A stretch of DNA of 64,000 nt, taken from NCBI RefSeq assembly GCF_002101965.1, contig NZ_LQQA01000005.1, positions 1-64,000 on the forward strand. The letters run 5' to 3'. Both the position numbers and the translations under genes were made by a program. This document shows, piece by piece, positions 29,169-37,715 of the stretch; the first letter of the stretch is position 1; each line of letters starts with the position of its first letter. Below the pieces are notes generated by a model. The model worked only from the letters and a program-made list of their open reading frames with translations, did not search any database and was not told the origin of the DNA. This DNA comes from Mycolicibacterium wolinskyi. GTDB lineage: Bacteria > Actinomycetota > Actinomycetes > Mycobacteriales > Mycobacteriaceae.

Positions 29169-29957
29169 ATCAGGGCTTCGATACGCGCCTTGTTTCAGAT
29201 AGCTGGACTCCGCCATACCGAGCGTCGGCCGGTGGTGCATGGGCACGCTCAGCCGTCCGTTGCGCCATACCTCGACGAATCCGACGTGAGGATCCGCCGA
29301 GAACTTGACGTGCAGGACATAGTCGACCCACATGCCGCGCGCGATATCACCGATCGGCCGCCGGAACTGAACCGAGCGCGCATCGCCCCCCAACTCGAGC
29401 TCGCCGTCCAACGAAACCTGCAGCGTCAGTGCCGGTATCGAATCGTCGGCCGGAAGCCACTGCATGATGACGAACCAGTCGTGCGCGCCGGTTCTCGGGT
29501 TGCGGAAGTCCGCGTCGAACTTGACCGACAGCTCATACCATCGTTCGTCGCCTTCGCGGACCGATGCGCCGCCTGCCGGATCGCCTGCCGTGCGTACCTC
29601 CGAACGGATTCCGCCGCCGAACGGCGGAACGTCTCCGTCGCGGATCTCGAACCGCGCGGCCGTGGCGTGGCCGGACCCGCCGTCGCGCACACAGGCGTTG
29701 TAGCCGCAGTACTTGCCCGGAAAATTGTTCCATCCGCGAGTCTGCAGCGTGGCCCACTGAGTGAGATCGCCGGTGTCATAGTCACCGGTGAATACCACCT
29801 CGGAGTCCAGCGAGACCGGGCACGTGCCTGCGGCGGTCGGGACCGAGATGGGACAGGACGTGGCAACCGGTGTTGCCGATGAGTTGCCGCCACATGCGGT
29901 CGAGGCCGAAATCGACACAACTGCAACGGTTGCGGCGATCGCCGTCGGCAAGCGCAT
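29103..29957 (-). CDS. Polysaccharide-lyase-like lipoprotein
   Basis: The 284-residue protein has a signal peptide ending in a lipobox (SISASTACGG, Cys near 22), so it is probably surface-anchored. The mature domain (about 55-280) resembles the heparin lyase-like polysaccharide lyase fold: a RFEIRDGD segment, GGGIRSEVRT, RWYELSVKFDADF, a DWFVIMQWLP core strand and a VEVWRNGRL strand. Several aromatic and basic residues suit glycan binding. It may trim or release the polymer. Its start overlaps the stop of the beta-helix acyltransferase (ATGA), so it is the last gene of the minus-strand operon. Confidence 0.75.
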   Translation of the reverse strand: MRLPTAIAATVAVVSISASTACGGNSSATPVATSCPISVPTAAGTCPVSLDSEVVFTGDYDTGDLTQWATLQTRGWNNFPGKYCGYNACVRDGGSGHATAARFEIRDGDVPPFGGGIRSEVRTAGDPAGGASVREGDERWYELSVKFDADFRNPRTGAHDWFVIMQWLPADDSIPALTLQVSLDGELELGGDARSVQFRRPIGDIARGMWVDYVLHVKFSADPHVGFVEVWRNGRLSVPMHHRPTLGMAESSYLKQGAYRSPDSVGTQVLWHDGLRVVAPGPRP

Positions 29958-30457
29958 CACCGGGTCCGGATCACCCGCGCCGGCCGGCCGGCGACGATCG
30001 TGTCAGGTGCGACATCGTGTAGCACCAGGCTTCCGGCGCCGACCACAGCCCCGTAGCCGATCACGACGGAGCCCAGGATGATGGCTCCATTGCCGATCAG
30101 GTTGTCGCCGGCCAGCCGAATATGTGTCTCCGGCATCCCGCCGCCCGGGTAGATCGGTTGCCCGGCCGGCGGGATGACGTGATCGTTGCCGATGAAGCAC
30201 ACTCGGCTCGATATCAGCACTCCGTCCCCGACCGTCAGATCGACCTCACACAACAGATCGCTGCCGATCCTGACGTCATTGCCGGCGCGGAAGAAATTGG
30301 GGCTCAGAATCCTGGCGTTTGCGCCGACCGAGAACCGATGGCCGACATGCACTTTCCCACCGCTCATGACCTGAAGCCGCAACAGGCGCACCTTGCGTAC
30401 GGCAGCGCGAAGCGGTGTGAGCCAATGCGCTATTCGCCTCTCACCCGTCGTCGTCAA
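29957..30457 (-). CDS. Left-handed beta-helix acyltransferase (hexapeptide repeat)
   Basis: The C-terminal two thirds of this 166-residue protein are hexapeptide repeats (for example VRIGSDLLCEVDLTVGDGVL and LIGNGAIILGSVVIGYGAVV), ending in GRPARVIRTR, as in WcaF/WbbJ-type acetyltransferases. HVIPP contains the likely catalytic histidine. The start was set at TTG 30457, which overlaps the upstream glycosyltransferase stop as TTGA and has GAGG ahead; the longer frame reads into coding sequence of the neighbour. It probably O- or N-acetylates a sugar of the repeat unit using acetyl-CoA. Confidence 0.85.
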   Translation of the reverse strand: MTTTGERRIAHWLTPLRAAVRKVRLLRLQVMSGGKVHVGHRFSVGANARILSPNFFRAGNDVRIGSDLLCEVDLTVGDGVLISSRVCFIGNDHVIPPAGQPIYPGGGMPETHIRLAGDNLIGNGAIILGSVVIGYGAVVGAGSLVLHDVAPDTIVAGRPARVIRTR

Positions 30458-31587
30458 CTGCGCCTCGCCAACGCCACGAATGGCTGGATCATTCGCTCCG
30501 TCGAGTACTGCGACCGGATCTCGTCGGCCATACGGCGCGAATCGAACGGCCAGTCGCCCTGGTAGACAGCGACGATCGCGCGACTGCACTGGTCGACGTC
30601 GTCGGTGTCGAACACGATGCTGTTCGTCGGGTTGAGGGCCTCGATCTCCGGCGCATGCGGATCATCCCTCGGGTAGATGACGGGCAGGCCGAACCCCAGT
30701 GCCTGCGTGACGTTCAGGCCGACGTAGCCGGGTGACAACAATGCCCGGCACCGCTGGAAGATCGGGGCCAGCACGGCGAGGTCGCTCACCCAACCGTGAA
30801 GCCGCACCCGGTCCGTCAACTCGGCGGCGCTGAGGTAGGCGCGCACGTCGTCTTCCTGTGGTCCGGCTCCGACCACGTGCAGCGAGGTCTGATCGGGCAG
30901 GTGAGGAAGCGCCTGCTCGAACGCCGCCAGGCCGAGCAACGGCTTCTTGTCGGCGACGAGCCGACCGATCATGATCAGATCGGTGCATCGAGCGACGTCG
31001 CGAATGTCGTACGCCGACAACTGCGCCGACGAATAGAGCGAATTGCGGGCCGGGATGACCGGCTTGTCGGGAAAACACGTCTTCAGTTCGGCGGCTTCGG
31101 TTTCGGTATAGGTGATCAATTCGGAGCACAGCCCCTGCATGAACCGGCGTGGGCGGTTGAACTCGGGCTTCGATCCGCGCCGTGAGTGCGCATGACCCCA
31201 TGCCGAGGCCTGCCGGAAGGTCAGGAGACGACTGATCAACAGCAGCCAGGACGTGAGATTGCGCGGATTGAGTTCGATGACCAGGTTCTTGGCGAGGAAT
31301 CCGAGCATGAGGCAACCCGGTTGCCACACCAGCTTGCGGCCCATCAGATAGATGTTGTGGCCGGTCTTGCGAACTATCGGCGAGTCGACGTCGGTGACCA
31401 CCCCGTCACCGAATTGTCTGTCGCCGACCAGGAACAGGACGTCTTCACCGGATTCGGCGAGGGCGCGGACGAACTCCTGGCGGTATGAGGGCATCGCGAG
31501 CTGGGGCACGACCAACGCATGTCGCCGCGGCCAGGAGTGCCGTGTCGTGTGACTGCGCCAGCTTGTTGATACCGCCTCGGCAACCAT
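30454..31587 (-). CDS. Glycosyltransferase family 4
   Basis: The 377-residue GT-B enzyme has a C-terminal donor-binding domain with LIMIGRLVADKKPLLGLAAF, LHVVGAGPQEDDVRAYL and GYVGLNVTQALGFGLPVI; the acidic residue of the last motif normally contacts the nucleotide sugar. It probably adds an internal sugar of the repeat unit on the cytoplasmic face. ATG at 31587 has GAGAGG upstream. It lies ten bases after the flippase gene and overlaps the beta-helix acyltransferase by four bases. Confidence 0.9.
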   Translation of the reverse strand: MVAEAVSTSWRSHTTRHSWPRRHALVVPQLAMPSYRQEFVRALAESGEDVLFLVGDRQFGDGVVTDVDSPIVRKTGHNIYLMGRKLVWQPGCLMLGFLAKNLVIELNPRNLTSWLLLISRLLTFRQASAWGHAHSRRGSKPEFNRPRRFMQGLCSELITYTETEAAELKTCFPDKPVIPARNSLYSSAQLSAYDIRDVARCTDLIMIGRLVADKKPLLGLAAFEQALPHLPDQTSLHVVGAGPQEDDVRAYLSAAELTDRVRLHGWVSDLAVLAPIFQRCRALLSPGYVGLNVTQALGFGLPVIYPRDDPHAPEIEALNPTNSIVFDTDDVDQCSRAIVAVYQGDWPFDSRRMADEIRSQYSTERMIQPFVALARRS

Positions 31588-31597
31588 GGTGGACCTC

Positions 31598-32791
31598 TCA
31601 GACGTTGACGACAGAAGCGGGCTTGACTTTGAACCGGTACGCCGCGCCCATCAGCGAGCATTGGAGGACATATCCGAATGCGACGGACCAGGCCGCGCCG
31701 ACGGCGCCGAACAGTGGTCCGAAGGTCGCGATGAGGGCGAGGGTGACGATCGAACTCGTCCAGACGACCGCCGCCACGAGCGACGCCCGGTCGACGGCGT
31801 TGAGACCACTCGCGATCGCCGAGGCCACGGCCGCGAAAACAAGGCTTACGACGATGATCCGGACGACCGCGGTGCTCGGTGCGTATGCCTCTCCCAGGAG
31901 CAGCGCTATCCACCAGGGTGCGGTGATCGCCAACGGCACGAAGAACGCGCCCGACAGCGCGCCGACGACCAGGATGGTCACCAGCGGCAGCCGTTCCTTG
32001 GTCGTGGCCAGCCTCGGTAGCAGAAGCTGGGTGTATGTCCACGGCACCAACATCAACGCCGGCGTGAGTCGGCTCGCGGGGGCGAAGATGCCGGCGACCG
32101 GCGTGCCGGCCGAAATGGTCAGTACCGCAACGTCTGCCTGCCGGATACCTTGACCCGCTAGCGCAGCCCAGAACGGCGCCAGCATCGCCCAGGTAGCGCG
32201 GTCGGGCAGTGCTCGACCCGGCAACGCGAGCCCCGAACCCGACAGATGCCGCGCGAACATCAACCGCGCCGCTATGGCAGCGACCAACATCGACAACGAG
32301 AACGCCCACACCAGAGCGGTATTCGCCGGGACGACCAGGACCACGGCCAACGTGGGCATCCGTCGCACGAAGTATCCGAATCCGACCATCTGCTGGCGGC
32401 CTCGTGCGATGAGGTAGGCGCTGATCACCTCGAGCTGCCGTTCGAGCGGAGCCCAGAAACACAGCGGAATGCACGCCGCAAGGACGGTTGATTGCGTAGC
32501 CCCGGCCAGCCCCGCCAGCACCGGCAGCGAGATCGCCAGCACACCGTAGGTGAGAAGGCGGTTGGCCCGGAACACCTCGGCCACGGTCTGCACAGATTCG
32601 TGATGACGCCCGACGGCGTAGGTGGCGCCACCGTCGGCGATCATGATCAACGCCATGAGTGTGCCGAGTACCGCGGCGAATTGGGCGAACGACGATGGCC
32701 CGAGCCCGCGCGCCATGATCAACATGGTGATGGCCTGTGCGGCGGTGGCAAGCATCCGGGCACCACCGACTTGGCCGAGTGCCTTCAGCAT
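31598..32791 (-). CDS. Wzx-like polysaccharide repeat-unit flippase
   Basis: The 397-residue, almost wholly hydrophobic protein has about twelve predicted membrane segments and the N-terminal layout of the MOP/PST exporter family (MLATAAQAITMLIMARGLGP, then GPSSFAQFAAVLGTL). Such proteins flip undecaprenyl-linked repeat units to the periplasmic side. It overlaps the polymerase gene by seven bases and sits between polymerase and glycosyltransferase genes, the usual context. True Wzx sequences are poorly conserved, so the call rests on topology and neighbours. Confidence 0.85.
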   Translation of the reverse strand: MLKALGQVGGARMLATAAQAITMLIMARGLGPSSFAQFAAVLGTLMALIMIADGGATYAVGRHHESVQTVAEVFRANRLLTYGVLAISLPVLAGLAGATQSTVLAACIPLCFWAPLERQLEVISAYLIARGRQQMVGFGYFVRRMPTLAVVLVVPANTALVWAFSLSMLVAAIAARLMFARHLSGSGLALPGRALPDRATWAMLAPFWAALAGQGIRQADVAVLTISAGTPVAGIFAPASRLTPALMLVPWTYTQLLLPRLATTKERLPLVTILVVGALSGAFFVPLAITAPWWIALLLGEAYAPSTAVVRIIVVSLVFAAVASAIASGLNAVDRASLVAAVVWTSSIVTLALIATFGPLFGAVGAAWSVAFGYVLQCSLMGAAYRFKVKPASVVNV

Positions 32792-34056
32792 CGCGCCACC
32801 CCGAATGTTTCCGTCGACGCCGGGCTTGGTTCGGAAGCCGAACGGGTGTAACGCAAGTCGACCACGAGATAGATCGCGAAGGCGACCGGGATCCAGTAGT
32901 AGCGGTTGTAGAACCCAGGAGCGGTCTGGGCGAAGACCAGCGCCGCGATGACGGAGGTGGCGATCGCGTTGTGCAGCGGATCGCGCCGGGATCGCCCGCT
33001 CAGACAGAACCGCAATGCGATGGCTGTCGCGATGACCACGCCGAGGAACACCAGCACGCCGCCCGCGGTCCAGGTGCCGAGAAAGTTGTTGTGTACGGTG
33101 AACCGCTTCATCAGGACGTTGTCGGCGATCAGCATGCCGCGGCCGACGAACGGCGAATCTCCGATCGCGTCGACAGCCAGCCGCATCAGCTCGAGTCTCG
33201 TTCCTGCGGTGTCGTATTCGGACTGTGAGGCGCTGAATCCGGTGGTCCGGGTCAAACGCTCGATCGGATTGAGGGCACCGATGCTGTCCAGCTGGGGCAG
33301 CAGAATCGCCAACAGCAGTGCACCGGCAGCGGTGATGCCCAATGCCCTGCCGACGCGGACCGTACCCCTGATGAGCAGGTAGGCGACCGCGGCGCCCAGC
33401 CCCAACAGACCGCTGACGCTGCCGCTGAGGACCAGGCCCACCAGGCTGGCCGACAATATCGCCAGCGCGCCGATACGGACGCCGCGGGGGATCGTCGCAC
33501 CCACTGCCGCAAGCATCGCGGCGGCCGCCATGCAGGAGATGCCCGCGAGGTCGTTCTGATGCGTCGTCATGCCGGTGAACCGGCCGTCGACGGTGATGGC
33601 GCCGCCGGGGATGACGTCACCCCAGATCAGCTGTGCGACAGCGCCGACAGCGCACAATGCGGCGCCGGACATGAACCACGCCAACGCGGTGACCACGTGT
33701 CTGCGCTCGGTCAGCAGGTTCACCAGGATCCATGGGACGAGCACCACGAGATAGATGAGCCGGACGGCGATGCTGACGCTGCCGACCGGATCAATGCTCA
33801 CGGCCGACGAGATCAGCGTTCCCACCACGAGCAGCGGAGCGGCGACGTACAACGCCACCGGAAGCGACCGAGCCGGCCGGTTCATCGACAGCAAGGCGCA
33901 GAATCCTGCGCCCGCCATCAACATGTCGCCGTACGGCAATGCCATCGGCCCGCGCAGGACGAGTAGAGAGGTCAGCGCGAGACCGGGGTAAAGCAGCGCT
34001 CGACCGACCGCGAGCATGCCGTCGTCGGTCGGACTTGTCTGCGCGCGTCGGCTCAT
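32785..34056 (-). CDS. Wzy-like polymerase / O-antigen ligase family protein
   Basis: This 423-residue membrane protein has about eleven segments and a large loop containing TTHQNDLAGI and, later, TVHNNFLGTWTAGG, which match the conserved histidine-containing region of the Wzy_C/WaaL family. It should join repeat units into polymer on the outer side of the membrane. ATG at 34056 overlaps the upstream acyltransferase stop as ATGA. WaaL-type ligases share the same motif, but the flippase and Wzz neighbours favour a polymerase. Confidence 0.87.
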   Translation of the reverse strand: MSRRAQTSPTDDGMLAVGRALLYPGLALTSLLVLRGPMALPYGDMLMAGAGFCALLSMNRPARSLPVALYVAAPLLVVGTLISSAVSIDPVGSVSIAVRLIYLVVLVPWILVNLLTERRHVVTALAWFMSGAALCAVGAVAQLIWGDVIPGGAITVDGRFTGMTTHQNDLAGISCMAAAAMLAAVGATIPRGVRIGALAILSASLVGLVLSGSVSGLLGLGAAVAYLLIRGTVRVGRALGITAAGALLLAILLPQLDSIGALNPIERLTRTTGFSASQSEYDTAGTRLELMRLAVDAIGDSPFVGRGMLIADNVLMKRFTVHNNFLGTWTAGGVLVFLGVVIATAIALRFCLSGRSRRDPLHNAIATSVIAALVFAQTAPGFYNRYYWIPVAFAIYLVVDLRYTRSASEPSPASTETFGVARC

Positions 34057-36209
34057 CGCTGAGCCGGTCCCAGTTCTGCCTCCAGGCGCGGGCCGAGCGT
34101 TCTGACGTATGTCCCGGTGAGGTGGCTGGCGTCGCGGTACACCAGAACATTGCCGATCACCGCCGCGCACTTCTCCGTTGGGCAGATCGCGCCGTTGAGA
34201 TCGACGATCCGGACATCCGGGAGACCCGCCTTGGCTTCGAACTGCTCGGCACCCAGGTCGCCGGGAACCATGACCGACCGGTCACCCGCGCACTCGGTGA
34301 GTTTCGTCGGATTGGTTTGCACGCACTCGGGAATGTTCACCGTCGGACGTGGGGTGTCCTGAATGACGAGGACCGGGATGCCTGCCTTGTTGAGGGCTTC
34401 GTAGTTGCGGCGAAGTCCCTCGGCCAGCGCGGTGACGTTCGCCGCATCGAATTCCGCCTTGCCGCCGAGCATCACACGCTTCTTGATGTGGCTCGTGACC
34501 ACCAGCGTCGGCTTCTCGGCGATCAGCCGTTCTCGAAGCGCCGTGCCCCATTGATGGCACGACGGATACGGATGTCCCTCGTTCGTGGTGATCAACGCAT
34601 CGGCGAACGAGCACGCGGCTTTCGTGTACTCGACGAGCTTCCAGCCCCGGCGGGTGGCGATCTCCGACAACGCGGGCACCCATTGATTGGCGTGCGAGTC
34701 GCCGACAAGCACCACGACCGTCTGCGAGTCCGTCTTGCCGTAGGTGCAGGACATGATCTCGCTGTTCTCCTGCGTCTGAGTGCAATTCGTGAAGTCCTGT
34801 TCGGCGACGTCGGGTGCGGGCACGATCTTCGGGGAGGTGTCCTTGGGGCTTCCGGCCTCGTTGCCGAGCGGTTTCGGGCCGAGTGCCGTCGCGCCGAGGA
34901 TCGCGTTCGGGTCGGTTTTCGCCGCCGACGCGCCGTCGACGGCGGCGTCTGCTGTTCCGGCGGCCAGCTGTGAGATGGCCGGGGGCACGAACGGCGGGGC
35001 CGGAGGCCATTTGGCAAGGCACAGAGCGATTCCCGCGGTGAGCGAGATGACCATCGTGATGGCGCCGAACTGCAGCATCGGCACCGATTGCTGCAGCCTC
35101 GATTTCGAGAACCGGATGGGATTCTCGATGTGGTGGTGGAGCAGGTATGCCGGGACGATCGAGGAGAACACGACGATCAGACCCTCGACCGGGGTGAGGG
35201 GGCCCATCACCGCGATCGCGACGATGAGTACCGGCCAGTGGCACAGGTAGATCGAGTACGACAGGCGGCCGATCCATTCCATCGCCGGTTGGCCCAACAC
35301 CCAACCCGCCGAGCCCTTCGGCCGGGCCTCGGCATGCAGACCTGCCCAGATGACAGCGGCAGCACCGACGGTGGGCACCAGCGCGTGCCAACCCGGATAC
35401 GCGATCTCGGGGGTGAAGAGCACGCCGGCGGCAATGATCGCGGCGAGGCCAAGCCAGCCGGTGACGACTGCGAGTCCACGCGGAAGGAAACGCCGGTTCA
35501 CGGCGAGCATCGCGACGACGGCGCCGAGCGCCAGCTCCCACATCCTGGTGGTGGTCACGAAGTACGCGCGCTCGGGACTGGTCTGGGTGTAGTAAATCGA
35601 CCACAGCAGCGACGGCAGCCCGACCAGCGCGAGGGCGAACGTGATCGAGCCGTTGAGGTTTCGGCGTTTGCCGAGCCTGGCGAACAGAACCGCGGCGGCC
35701 ATCAAACACGGCCAGAGGATGTAGAACTGCTCTTCGACCGCCAGCGACCAGTAGTGCTGCACGATAGAGGGCGCGCTGTCCGCCCGCAGGTAGTTGACAC
35801 TCTCCGCGGCCAAGCGCCAGTTGATCGCGTAGACCGCGCTCGCCATGATGTCCTGCCCGGTGGAGACCCATCGATTCTGGGGTAGAAACGCCCACGTGAG
35901 GACTGCCGAGGCCACCAGGACCACGGCGGCAGCAGGCAGCAATCTGCGTGCCCGGCGCGCGTAGAACCGGCGCATCCGAAGCCGACCGCTCGTGCGGGCC
36001 TCGTTGACGAGCATGCGCGTGATCAGAAATCCCGAGATGACGAAGAAGACGTCCACGCCGACGAATCCACCGTCGGTCCACGGCAATCCGGCGTGCGTGA
36101 GCATCACGAGCAGTACCGCGACCGCGCGCAGCCCTTCGACGTCGGGACGGTAGCCCGCCGGGGCCTGCGGTGAAGAGCGGTGTCTCTCGACGGTTGCTGC
36201 TTGTGTCAT
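34053..36209 (-). CDS. Membrane O-acyltransferase with C-terminal SGNH domain, second paralogue
   Basis: The 718-residue protein has the same architecture as that encoded at 24893: acyltransferase-3 helices (GLRAVAVLLVMLTHAGLPW, FVGVDVFFVISGFLITRML) followed by an SGNH domain (VLVGDSHANQWVPALSE, YRDASHLTGTYVRTL). The two share long nearly identical stretches such as EYTKAACSF and IPVLVIQD, but their interdomain linkers differ. ATG at 36209 is preceded by GGGAC. It probably acetylates a different position or sugar from its paralogue. It lies 26 bases after the initiating transferase gene. Confidence 0.9.
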   Translation of the reverse strand: MTQAATVERHRSSPQAPAGYRPDVEGLRAVAVLLVMLTHAGLPWTDGGFVGVDVFFVISGFLITRMLVNEARTSGRLRMRRFYARRARRLLPAAAVVLVASAVLTWAFLPQNRWVSTGQDIMASAVYAINWRLAAESVNYLRADSAPSIVQHYWSLAVEEQFYILWPCLMAAAVLFARLGKRRNLNGSITFALALVGLPSLLWSIYYTQTSPERAYFVTTTRMWELALGAVVAMLAVNRRFLPRGLAVVTGWLGLAAIIAAGVLFTPEIAYPGWHALVPTVGAAAVIWAGLHAEARPKGSAGWVLGQPAMEWIGRLSYSIYLCHWPVLIVAIAVMGPLTPVEGLIVVFSSIVPAYLLHHHIENPIRFSKSRLQQSVPMLQFGAITMVISLTAGIALCLAKWPPAPPFVPPAISQLAAGTADAAVDGASAAKTDPNAILGATALGPKPLGNEAGSPKDTSPKIVPAPDVAEQDFTNCTQTQENSEIMSCTYGKTDSQTVVVLVGDSHANQWVPALSEIATRRGWKLVEYTKAACSFADALITTNEGHPYPSCHQWGTALRERLIAEKPTLVVTSHIKKRVMLGGKAEFDAANVTALAEGLRRNYEALNKAGIPVLVIQDTPRPTVNIPECVQTNPTKLTECAGDRSVMVPGDLGAEQFEAKAGLPDVRIVDLNGAICPTEKCAAVIGNVLVYRDASHLTGTYVRTLGPRLEAELGPAQR

Positions 36210-36235
36210 GTGTGTCCCGGGTCCCGTCTGGTTGG

Positions 36236-37681
36236 TTAGTAGGCGCCTTTGCGCTGAAGCACGACGCCGGGCGTCTGCAACATGATCCGTAGGTCCCACA
36301 TCAGCGACCACGACCTGACGTAAACGGAGTCGAGGTGCTGCAAATCGGCGTACGTGAGGTCGCTACGTCCGCAGACCTGCCAGAGCCCTGTGATGCCCGG
36401 TGATACGCCGAGGCGGGTGAGCGCGACACCGTCGAGTCCGTCGGCCATCTCCGTCGGCAGGGGCCGTGGGCCGACCAGTGACATCTCGCCGCGGATCACG
36501 TTGAGGAACTGGGGGAGTTCGTCGAGGCTCGTCTTACGGATGAGTGCGCCCACGCGCGTGACCCGCGGATCGTGCTCGGCCTTGAACAACGGGCCGTCGA
36601 CCTTGTTGTACTGGGCGACGGCGCTGCGGAGCTCCCAGGCGTCGGCGGTCATCGACCGGAACTTGTAGATCTGGAACGGCTTTCCGCCCCGGCCGATCCG
36701 CTCTTGACGGAAGAACACCGGACCTGGGCTGTCGAGCTTGATCGCCGCGGCGATGATGAGCCACAGCGGAGCCACCGCGATGACCGCACACGAACCGAGG
36801 ACGATGTCCATGGCACGTTTGACGATCCGGTCGGTCTGAGCGAGCGACGGCGTCGGCACATGCATGAGCGTGAGCCCGTGGAGCTCCTCGACGTCGCTGC
36901 GCCAGTTCAGGAGTTCGAAGAACCGCGGGACGATCGACACCGGAACATGGCTGCTCAGGTGACGCACTGCGTCCTGGACATCGGCGTCGGTGCCGTTGGG
37001 GTAGGCGATGATGACGCGGTCGACGCGGTGCCTGGCGCATACCTCGGGAAGTTCGGCGATACGCCCGAGCACCGAACTGTCCGGTGCGGGCGTGTCGTCG
37101 ACCGTGCCGACGATGAGGGTGTCCCTGCACCGGTGCAACCGCGATGTCAGCCGGTCCGAGATCGGGCCCTTACCCACGATCAGTATCCGGGTCACGGTGG
37201 GCCCGTCCAGGATTCGCACCACCACACGCCGCCCGAACGGTACGAGCAACACGGCAGGCAGGGTCATCGCGACCGCGGCGGTGAGGGTCATCTTCCGGTC
37301 AGGCGATATCAGCGCGTCGATTCCGAGTGCCAGGAGGGCTGCGGTCGGCAGGCAGCGCGCGACCATCGTGGGACGCCACCACGAACTCGGGCGGAGCACC
37401 GATGCCGGCCTGCGGTACTGACCGTGCAGGTGAAGCGCCACGATCATGGCGATCACGGCGAGCAGGACTTCACGGGCGCCGAGGTCGCCGGCTCGGATCG
37501 GGCTGATGAAGTTGATGAGCACGGCGCCGAGCACTGCCGAAACGCTCAGTGCCAGAACGTCGGCGAGCCGCAGCAGGCTGCGCTGACGCAGGTCGAACTC
37601 CGGGGCTGGCTCAGCCTGCAAGCGGGCGATCTCGGTCGACGGTGTGCGATGCGGAATGGAGGTCGTTGTGCTGTTGGTCAT
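36236..37681 (-). CDS. Undecaprenyl-phosphate sugar phosphotransferase (WcaJ/WbaP type)
   Basis: The 481-residue initiating enzyme has N-terminal membrane helices, a central nucleotide-binding-like domain (TRILIVGKGPISDRL) and the C-terminal catalytic domain beginning with a re-entrant helix (RAMDIVLGSCAVIAVAPLWL). Signature motifs follow: DSPGPVFFRQERIGRGGKPF, KFRSMTAD, KTSLDELPQFLNVIRGEMSL and VGPRP, and near the end SPGITGLWQVCGRSDLTY. It transfers a sugar phosphate, usually glucose-1-P or galactose-1-P, to undecaprenyl or decaprenyl phosphate and so starts each repeat unit. ATG at 37681 has GAGGGG upstream. Confidence 0.94.
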   Translation of the reverse strand: MTNSTTTSIPHRTPSTEIARLQAEPAPEFDLRQRSLLRLADVLALSVSAVLGAVLINFISPIRAGDLGAREVLLAVIAMIVALHLHGQYRRPASVLRPSSWWRPTMVARCLPTAALLALGIDALISPDRKMTLTAAVAMTLPAVLLVPFGRRVVVRILDGPTVTRILIVGKGPISDRLTSRLHRCRDTLIVGTVDDTPAPDSSVLGRIAELPEVCARHRVDRVIIAYPNGTDADVQDAVRHLSSHVPVSIVPRFFELLNWRSDVEELHGLTLMHVPTPSLAQTDRIVKRAMDIVLGSCAVIAVAPLWLIIAAAIKLDSPGPVFFRQERIGRGGKPFQIYKFRSMTADAWELRSAVAQYNKVDGPLFKAEHDPRVTRVGALIRKTSLDELPQFLNVIRGEMSLVGPRPLPTEMADGLDGVALTRLGVSPGITGLWQVCGRSDLTYADLQHLDSVYVRSWSLMWDLRIMLQTPGVVLQRKGAY

Positions 37682-37715
37682 GGTGACCCCTCGAATGGCT
37701 GGACTGCGATCGGCT

